Source of the DNA: Kiloniellales bacterium
GTDB lineage: Bacteria > Pseudomonadota > Alphaproteobacteria > Kiloniellales > JAKSBE01
Assembly: GCA_030066685.1 (NCBI GenBank)
Contig: JASJBF010000032.1
Span: 116,772-180,771 of the forward strand
Direction of reading: 5' to 3'
Length of the DNA stretch: 64,000 bases
Part shown: positions 19,654-25,955 of the stretch, one piece after another
Layout of the letters: every line of letters begins with the position of its first letter
Position numbering within the stretch: the first letter of the stretch is position 1
Program-made: the position numbers and the translations under genes
Notes under the pieces: generated by a model
Database searches by the model: none
Told to the model about the DNA's origin: nothing
What the model saw: the letters and a program-made list of their open reading frames with translations, nothing else

Positions 19654-19707
19654 AGCAATAATGACTGGCTCTCTTCGCCGCCCGGGACTCTGCCTGAGGT
19701 AGACGCT

Positions 19708-20925
19708 ATGACCGCATCGCCCGCCTACATGCTTTCCGCTGCCAAGTCGCAGCCACGCAGCACCTGGGAAGACCGGCCGCTCGGGTCGACCCGGGCCCTG
19801 CAAAGTGGCGTGGAGAGGCTGCTGGACCGGATGAACATCGCCGTGATCCATGGCGGCGACAAGACGGTGGACGGGGCGGTCATCAACCAGACCGGAAACC
19901 CGAGATCCTGGAAAAGCTACAAGAGCGTCGCCGAGGACATTGCGGGCGCGCTCCGCCGGCTGGGCTGCCCCAAGGTCAGCGTGATTCCCGACGACATGCA
20001 GCTCGGCCGGCGCCTCGCGGAGGAAGGCATCCATATGGCCTGGCTGAACACCGGCGGCGTCCAGGGCTACAGCCCGCTTAGCCATGCCGCGTCGATGCTG
20101 GAGATGATGGGGATACCCTACGTTGGCCACGATCCCATGACCGCGGGCATCCTGGACCGCAAGGACGTGTTCAAGCGCTTTCTGATGGCCCTCGGCTTTC
20201 CGACCGCCCCCTTCGTCACCTGGAATATGGCGGAAGGTCCCTTCGATCCCACGACCCACGAACGCTTCTGGCAGGTCCTCGGCGAGCACACGGGACCCTT
20301 CATCGTCAAGCCGGTGTCCGGCCGGGCCTCGCTCAACGTCCATTGGGTCGAGACCCGCAACGGGCTTCCGGCGGCCGTGGCGACCGTCCACGAGGCGACC
20401 CAAAGCCTCGTGATGATCGAGCCCTATCTGCCGGGCCGGGAATACTGCGTGGCGGTCAGCGGCTACGTCACCGCCGAGCGCCGGGAACTCACACGCCATC
20501 GCAACCCCTTCGTGGTCTGCGCCATCGAGCGGGTCTTCCAGCCCGATGAACGCATCGTCACCTCCATGGACCTGCGCCCGATCACCGGCGACCGGCTGCG
20601 CGTCCTCGACAAGGAGCGCGACGCCGGGGTCGTGCAGGAACTGGAGAACCTCGCCCGCAACATCTACCGCGAGATGAACATCGAGAGCCTGATCCGCTTC
20701 GACGTCCGGGCAGACCGCGCCGGCCGGCTCCAGATCCTGGAGGCCAACCCCAAGCCGGACCTCAAGGCGCCCAGCCGCGATCAGACCAGCCTGGTGGCCG
20801 CCAGCCTCTCCGCCTACGGCATGAGCTACGACGACCTCATCCTGTCGCTCCTTGCCGACCGGGTCGACTTCCTGTTCGGCGAGCGGCCGGGCTGCGTCGG
20901 CCAGCTAAGGGCCCTGCTCGGGTAA
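19708..20925 (+). CDS. D-alanine-D-alanine ligase-like ATP-grasp protein
   Basis: 405 residues, longer than Ddl ligases (about 310). An N-terminal pre-ATP-grasp part (MNIAVIHGGDK at about 42, GIHMAWLNTGGVQGYSPLSH) is followed by the ATP-grasp fold: TGPFIVKPVSGRASLNVH (phosphate-binding loop region), MIEPYLPGREYCVAVSGY, and the metal-binding end LQILEANPKPDLKAPSRDQT, whose Glu and Asn match the Mg2+ ligands of Ddl. Such enzymes join a carboxylate to an amine with ATP hydrolysis. Neither a peptidoglycan cluster nor a known natural-product pathway surrounds it, so its substrates are unknown. TGAGG precedes the start. The next gene follows after 36 bases; together with the third gene it forms an operon with a transporter and a binding protein. 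Confidence 0.8.
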   Translation: MTASPAYMLSAAKSQPRSTWEDRPLGSTRALQSGVERLLDRMNIAVIHGGDKTVDGAVINQTGNPRSWKSYKSVAEDIAGALRRLGCPKVSVIPDDMQLGRRLAEEGIHMAWLNTGGVQGYSPLSHAASMLEMMGIPYVGHDPMTAGILDRKDVFKRFLMALGFPTAPFVTWNMAEGPFDPTTHERFWQVLGEHTGPFIVKPVSGRASLNVHWVETRNGLPAAVATVHEATQSLVMIEPYLPGREYCVAVSGYVTAERRELTRHRNPFVVCAIERVFQPDERIVTSMDLRPITGDRLRVLDKERDAGVVQELENLARNIYREMNIESLIRFDVRADRAGRLQILEANPKPDLKAPSRDQTSLVAASLSAYGMSYDDLILSLLADRVDFLFGERPGCVGQLRALLG

Positions 20926-20961
20926 GCCTGGCCCCGGGTTTGGGATGATGGTAGCCCGCCG

Positions 20962-23352
20962 ATGAAGGACGGTCAGCCCCTCAAGAGACGGCTTCTCGAC
21001 GCCCTGACGATGCTGCTGGTCTCGGGGCTTTCGCTGACTCTGCTCATCTACGTCGGCTTCGGCGAGGCGCAGCGGACCTTCGAGCAGTTTTACCTGGAGA
21101 AGATCCAGGCCCAGGGCAGCATCATCCGCGGCACCATGGAGACCTTCCTGCGCGCCGGCCTGCCGATGAAGCAATACGCCGGCTTCAACACCACGGTCGA
21201 GCCGGTCCTCCGGTCCGACGGCTCGATCGCCGAGATCGCCGCCTTCGACCGCGCCGGACAGACCGTCTTCAGCAGCCGGGATTCCGGTCTGCCGCTGTTC
21301 ACCGAGGTCTGGCGCAGCAGCCTGGAAGACGATGCGCGCTTCGAGATCCGCCGCAACCGCGACCACTACCAAGTCGTCCTGCCCTTCCGGAACAAGTTCG
21401 AGGTGGTCGGCCACCTCGCGATCTCCTTGCCGCAGTCGGTGATCGACGAGCGGGTCAGGCAGAGCTTCGAACCGCTGGTCTGGGTCAGCCTCTGTCTGTC
21501 GGCCGTCTTCACCGTCTTCGTATCCCTGGCCGGACCGGCCATCCGCTCCCGCCGATTGCCCTGGCTGCAGATCGCCTTCGCCATGACCTTCCTGACTATG
21601 GCGGTCTTCGTCATCGGCTCGCTGGTCTCGCTCTACTCCGAGGGCGTGCAGGCCAAGACCAAGGCTTTGGCCGACACCCTGGGACATCGGCTGAGCGACA
21701 TCGTGGCCTTCAACCTGAACATCCGCGAGATCGACGGCCTGGACCGGGTGCTAGGCGAATACCAGCTGCTGAACCCGGACATCAGCGCGGCCGGCCTGAC
21801 CATCGACGGCCGGGTCGAGATCCACACGGATGAGAACCTGATCGGCAAGGGCTGGGTGACCCAGACCGGCACCTACGAGTACGTCGTCGACCTGACGCCG
21901 CCGGACGATCCGCGCAACATCCGGGTCGCGGTCGCCCTGCCAAGCGACATCGTATTCAGCCGGATCGTGCGAAGCGTCAAGAACTTCGCCGCGCTCTTCG
22001 TCGCTTCGGCCTTTCTGGCCGGCCTGTTCCTGCAGATCGCGGGCAGCATGCGCCGGCCGGGCGCGCCCTTGTCGGCGGAAGCCAGCGGGAAGGAAGACAA
22101 CCTGCTGCTGGACCTGGTCAAGCCGGTGTTCTTCGTCGCGGTCTTTCTCGAGCACCTGAACTACGCCTTCCTGCCGCAGTTCATGCACGAGGTCACCGAC
22201 CGGGTGGGCCTCTCGGCGGGCTTCGCCTCCATCCCCTTCATGACCTTCTATCTGTGTTTCGCCCTGGCCCTGATACCCAGCGGCCACTACGCCCAGCGCT
22301 TCGGCGCCCGGCCGCTGATGTACGTCGGCCTGCTGCTCGCCGCTCTCGGTCTCTTCATGCTCAACTTTTCGCAGGTCGACCTGGCGCTGGCGACCTTGGC
22401 CAGGGGGCTCTCCGGAATCGGCCAGGGCATGCTGTTCATCGGCGTCCAGTCCTACATCCTGGCGACCGCGGCTCCGGGCCGGAAGACGCAGGGTGCGGCG
22501 ATCATCGTCCTCGGCTTCCAGGGCGGCATGATCTCGGGCATGGCGATCGGCTCGCTGCTGGTGTCCTACACCGGTCCGGAGGGCATGTTCACCCTCAGCG
22601 GCGGCATCGCCCTGGCCCTGGCGCTCTATGCCCTGCTCGTGGTGCCGGCCCGCGCCGCGGCGCCGGCCGAGGCGCAAGGCGGCGGCGCGCTGAGGGACCT
22701 GGCCCGGCATCTCTCGCTGGCCCTGCGCAATTCCGATTTCCTGCGGACCATGGTGCTGATCGGCATCCCGGCGAAGGCCGTCCTGACCGGCGTGATCATC
22801 TTCGCCCTGCCGCTGCTCCTGGCCAAGCAAGGCTACCGCGAAGAGGACATCGGCCAGATCATCATGATCTACGCCGCCGCCGTCGTGCTCTCCAGCAGCT
22901 ATGTTTCGCGGCTCGTCGACCGGATCGGCCGGACTCACGAGATCCTGTTCTGGGGCGCGACGATCTGCGGCGCCGGATTGACCCTGATCGCCTTCCTGGA
23001 CTGGCAGCCGCCCGGTTCCGCCAACTCCGCCCTGCCGACGACGATCCTGATCCTCGGCGTCGCGATCGTCGGCATCGCCCACGGCTTCATCAACGCGCCG
23101 GTCGTGACCCACGTCGCCGAATCGGTCTTGGCTCGAAAGCTCGGCGCGGAAAGCCTGACCGCAACCTACCGCTTCCTGGAAAGGGTCGGCCACATAGCCG
23201 GGCCGATCGTCATTTCCCAGCTTTTCCTGCTCGGCGGCCAGGAATCGAAGCTGATGCTCTGGGTCGCCGGTGCGATCACCCTCTTCGGCCTGATCTTCCT
23301 GGTCAGAACGCCGAGCATCGAGCTCGAAGGCCCCGAGCGGGAGACGGCGTGA
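20962..23352 (+). CDS. MFS transporter with two N-terminal extracytoplasmic sensor-like segments
   Basis: 796 residues, about twice a normal MFS protein. Predicted layout from hydrophobicity: TM1 (about 14-31), a roughly 140-residue soluble loop (32-171), TM2 (172-192), TM3 (201-223), a second soluble loop (224-340), TM4 (341-360), then an MFS domain of about 12 helices (385-790) with YAQRFGARPLMYVGLLLAAL and GLSGIGQGMLFIGVQSYILA. The loops carry motifs seen in extracytoplasmic sensor domains of chemoreceptors and kinases (IAAFDRAGQTVFSSRD; ISAAGLTIDGRVEIHTDENL). This suggests a transporter gated or informed by a periplasmic ligand. The stop overlaps the next ATG by one base. Substrate unknown. 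Confidence 0.82.
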   Translation: MKDGQPLKRRLLDALTMLLVSGLSLTLLIYVGFGEAQRTFEQFYLEKIQAQGSIIRGTMETFLRAGLPMKQYAGFNTTVEPVLRSDGSIAEIAAFDRAGQTVFSSRDSGLPLFTEVWRSSLEDDARFEIRRNRDHYQVVLPFRNKFEVVGHLAISLPQSVIDERVRQSFEPLVWVSLCLSAVFTVFVSLAGPAIRSRRLPWLQIAFAMTFLTMAVFVIGSLVSLYSEGVQAKTKALADTLGHRLSDIVAFNLNIREIDGLDRVLGEYQLLNPDISAAGLTIDGRVEIHTDENLIGKGWVTQTGTYEYVVDLTPPDDPRNIRVAVALPSDIVFSRIVRSVKNFAALFVASAFLAGLFLQIAGSMRRPGAPLSAEASGKEDNLLLDLVKPVFFVAVFLEHLNYAFLPQFMHEVTDRVGLSAGFASIPFMTFYLCFALALIPSGHYAQRFGARPLMYVGLLLAALGLFMLNFSQVDLALATLARGLSGIGQGMLFIGVQSYILATAAPGRKTQGAAIIVLGFQGGMISGMAIGSLLVSYTGPEGMFTLSGGIALALALYALLVVPARAAAPAEAQGGGALRDLARHLSLALRNSDFLRTMVLIGIPAKAVLTGVIIFALPLLLAKQGYREEDIGQIIMIYAAAVVLSSSYVSRLVDRIGRTHEILFWGATICGAGLTLIAFLDWQPPGSANSALPTTILILGVAIVGIAHGFINAPVVTHVAESVLARKLGAESLTATYRFLERVGHIAGPIVISQLFLLGGQESKLMLWVAGAITLFGLIFLVRTPSIELEGPERETA

Positions 23353-24569
23353 TGCCGGCGCGCCGCCCGAGGATCCGGAACTACGGGCTGCACCCTATCG
23401 GCCTGGTTCTGGTCCTCTGCTGCGGCGCCCTGGCCGGTCCCGCCGCGGCCGCGACCGAGCCCGCCTACTACGAGTGGTTCCGGCCCAGTGCCGGGAACCT
23501 GGACAACTGGCTGCTCGAAGACCTCGGGGGCGAGCCCGACCAGCTGCGCATCCGCAGCCGCGAGCGCCGCGGCCTTCGCGCGCCGCGCCGGATCGTCGTT
23601 TTGTTCCCGCGGCCGTCGTCCGCCTACGACGCGGCCATGAACAAGATCCTGGACCTCTTTCACGACAAGGGCTTCGATGCGGAGATCCGGGCGATCAACT
23701 TCCATCGGGACGATCACCGCGGCCGGCGTGCCCTGGCGGAGGCGGAAGCCTGGGGTGCCGAGCTGATCTTCTCGATGGGCTCGGAATCTACGGCCTGGCT
23801 TTGGCGGCACTACCGCGGCGGCCGGATCCCGGTGGTCTCGGTCTGTTCCAAGGACCCGGTCCTGCTGGGCCAAGCGAAGGACTACGAGGCCGGCAGCGGC
23901 ACGAACTTCGCCTTCACGTCGCTCAACATGCCGGTCGAGGCCCAGATGGCCTACCTGATGGAACTGAAGCCGAACCTCAAGAACCTCGGCATCCTGGTCA
24001 ACAGCCAGAACCTCAGCGCGGTCGAGACCCAGGCCAAGCCGATGCTGCGCCATGCGGCGAAGCGGGGCGTCCGGGTCCTGTATCTCGACGTCAAAAATCC
24101 GAAGGTCGCCGCCAAGGAGCTTTCCAGTCTGGTCGATCGGGCGGTGACGACCATGCGCAAGAACGACCCGACGCTCGACCGCAGCCTGTTCTGGATCACC
24201 GGCAGCACAGCGGTGTTCCGGGAGATCGAGGCGATCAACGCGAGCTCGGACCGGGTGCCGGTGCTGAGCGTCGTGCCCGACGTCGTGCGGGCGGGCGACG
24301 ACAGCGCCGTGCTGTCCATCGGCATCGGCTTCCAGAGCAACGCGCATCTGGCGGCGATCTACGGCATCGACGTGCTGGAAGGCCGGCTTCGGATCGGCGA
24401 GGTCGGGGTCGGCATCGTCTCGCCCCCCGACATCGCGATCAACTTCCGAAAGGCCAGGGAGATCGGCCTGAAGATCCCCTTCGGGTTCCTGGAACGCGCC
24501 ACCTACGTCTACGACTACCAGGGGCGGATCGTCCGGCGCAACGGCGTGGCCGTCGATCCCACGAAGTAG
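23352..24569 (+). CDS. ABC-type substrate-binding protein (ABC_sub_bind family), orphan
   Basis: 405 residues with an N-terminal signal (LVLVLCCGALAGPAAAA) and a two-lobe periplasmic-binding fold of the ABC_sub_bind/TrpX type: RRIVVLFPRPSSAYDAAMNK, WGAELIFSMGSESTAWLWRH, RIPVVSVCSKDPVL, and SPPDIAINFRKAREIGLKIP near the end. TrpX-like proteins bind aromatic or other small metabolites for ABC import, but no permease or ATPase gene accompanies this one. The ATG overlaps the stop of the sensor-MFS gene by one base (TGATG), so the proteins are coupled in synthesis. It may present a ligand to the periplasmic segments of that transporter; this is inference. The paralogous TrpX-like gene at 43-44 kb has a full ABC set. 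Confidence 0.82.
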   Translation: MPARRPRIRNYGLHPIGLVLVLCCGALAGPAAAATEPAYYEWFRPSAGNLDNWLLEDLGGEPDQLRIRSRERRGLRAPRRIVVLFPRPSSAYDAAMNKILDLFHDKGFDAEIRAINFHRDDHRGRRALAEAEAWGAELIFSMGSESTAWLWRHYRGGRIPVVSVCSKDPVLLGQAKDYEAGSGTNFAFTSLNMPVEAQMAYLMELKPNLKNLGILVNSQNLSAVETQAKPMLRHAAKRGVRVLYLDVKNPKVAAKELSSLVDRAVTTMRKNDPTLDRSLFWITGSTAVFREIEAINASSDRVPVLSVVPDVVRAGDDSAVLSIGIGFQSNAHLAAIYGIDVLEGRLRIGEVGVGIVSPPDIAINFRKAREIGLKIPFGFLERATYVYDYQGRIVRRNGVAVDPTK

Positions 24570-24675
24570 CCGGCCCCTGCTCGGTTAACCGGCCGCTAAC
24601 GCTGATCCCCTATCCTGGTTAGAGGGCCGGTGAGGCCCGCCGGTTCCGAATCGCGGCAGACAAGGGGCCGCCGCC

Positions 24676-25011
24676 TTGAGCAAGCTCAGCTTCAGACAGC
24701 ACCGCAGCCCGAGATACCGCAAGGCGGCCATCCTGGGGCTGCCGCCGCTCGCGCTGCTCCTGGTCGCCGGGCTGATCTGGGGCGAGCTGCAGAGCAACGC
24801 CCAGCACCTCTATCGCTGGCCCTTCTCGGAGGTCGGCAACTTCCTCGCCGGCGCCCGCTACCGGGTGAACCTGACATGCCAGGCCCGACCGCGGGCCCGC
24901 TTGCATACCCTGCGGGCCGCCGATTTCGAGGACGCCAGAGGCTACCTCGAGACCGAGCTGCCCGGCTGCCAGCTCGCCGAAATCCGCCGGGTCGACCGCT
25001 CCTGGTACTAG
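24676..25011 (+). CDS. Small single-pass membrane protein, hypothetical
   Basis: 111 residues from a TTG start with AAGGGGC upstream. A basic N-terminus (KLSFRQHRSPRYRKAA) is followed by one hydrophobic helix (ILGLPPLALLLVAGLIWG) and a polar extracytoplasmic part of about 70 residues with two Cys (LTCQARP, LPGCQLAEI). No family recognised. It may belong to the preceding operon, 106 bases downstream of the binding-protein gene. Its TAG stop overlaps the stop of the convergent protease gene by two bases. Confidence 0.6.
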   Translation: MSKLSFRQHRSPRYRKAAILGLPPLALLLVAGLIWGELQSNAQHLYRWPFSEVGNFLAGARYRVNLTCQARPRARLHTLRAADFEDARGYLETELPGCQLAEIRRVDRSWY

Positions 25012-25703
25012 GAATAGAGGCCTGCCAGGGTGACGAAGAAGGTCAGGAGCCACTCCACTGGAACGCCGACGATCCAGTAGAAGACGTTCAGATCGAGCCC
25101 GACCTCGCGCCCGAGCATCGGCAGCAGGAAGATCACGCCGATGATGATCAGAAAGCCGAAGCGCTCCAGCCTTGCCAGAGGCCGGGCCAGGGCGTCCGGC
25201 AGCAGGCCGACCGCGACCCGGCCGCCGTCCAGCGGCGGCAGCGGCAGCATGTTGAAGACCGCGAGCACCAAGTTGATCAGGATCGAGTTGTAGAGATTGC
25301 TGCCGAGCCATCCGGCGACGGACAGGGGCAGGAGTGGCAGCAGGTGGAACATCAGGGCCGAGGCGGTCGCCAGGATCAGGTTCGCCGCGGGGCCGGCGGC
25401 CGCGACCAGGACCATGTCGCGACGCGGGTGCCGCAGGCGGTGGAAGGCGACCGGCACCGGCTTGGCCCAGCCGAAGAGGAAAGGCGCCCTGAGGATCAGC
25501 AGCATGGCCGGCAGCAGGACGGTGCCGAAGAGGTCGACGTGGCGAAAGGGGTTGAAGCTGACCCGCCCGAGCTGCCGCGCGGTGTCGTCGCCCAGGCGCC
25601 AAGCCACGAAGCCGTGCGCCGCCTCGTGCAGGGTGATCGCCAGGAGGACGGGTAGGACCCAGACCGAGGCGACGTAAAGAAATCCGAAACTGTCAAAATC
25701 CAT
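25008..25703 (-). CDS. Site-2 protease family zinc metalloprotease (M50)
   Basis: 231-residue membrane protein with the intramembrane zinc site HEAAH (H26, E27, H30) in a hydrophobic helix and the third-ligand motif NMLPLPPLDGG (N151-G161, D159). About five to six membrane segments are present and there is no PDZ or CBS domain. It belongs to the short M50 group close to the sporulation-type/archaeal S2P proteins and may cleave membrane-bound substrates such as anti-sigma factors; no candidate substrate is adjacent. The start is the first ATG after an intergenic gap. It converges with the preceding small gene, with overlapping stop codons. Confidence 0.9.
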   Translation of the reverse strand: MDFDSFGFLYVASVWVLPVLLAITLHEAAHGFVAWRLGDDTARQLGRVSFNPFRHVDLFGTVLLPAMLLILRAPFLFGWAKPVPVAFHRLRHPRRDMVLVAAAGPAANLILATASALMFHLLPLLPLSVAGWLGSNLYNSILINLVLAVFNMLPLPPLDGGRVAVGLLPDALARPLARLERFGFLIIIGVIFLLPMLGREVGLDLNVFYWIVGVPVEWLLTFFVTLAGLYS

Positions 25704-25955
25704 GGCGCGGACACTAGAGCAAGGCGTCCACGGATGAAATCGCCTTCGCCCCCTTCCCGGGCCCTCGGCGACCGGCGGGCGGCGTCCCGGTCGTAGCCTT
25801 CAGAGGCACGCAGCAGCTGCAGGCCATAGGCGTCCCTGGTCTCAAGGCGGCGCAGCTGGTCGACGCTCGGCATGCGCCGGATGCCGGCCGGCACGGAAAA
25901 GGTTAGAATGGGTGCAAAGCAAGAGACCGGCAGGCGACTACGGCAGAGTGCTGTG

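Larger units (their letters stand above)
19381..19707. other. AT-rich intergenic region upstream of the ATP-grasp operon
   Basis: 327 bases with two AT-rich patches (19381-19430 and about 19585-19665) around a GC-normal middle. It holds a 16-bp direct repeat, two perfect palindromes and two TTGACA hexamers, listed separately. No gene is seen. Confidence 0.5.

Noticed and set aside
25704..25894. A short frame upstream of the site-2 protease gene (minus strand)
   Set aside because: About 60 codons before it runs out of frame into the protease; no ribosome site or family match.
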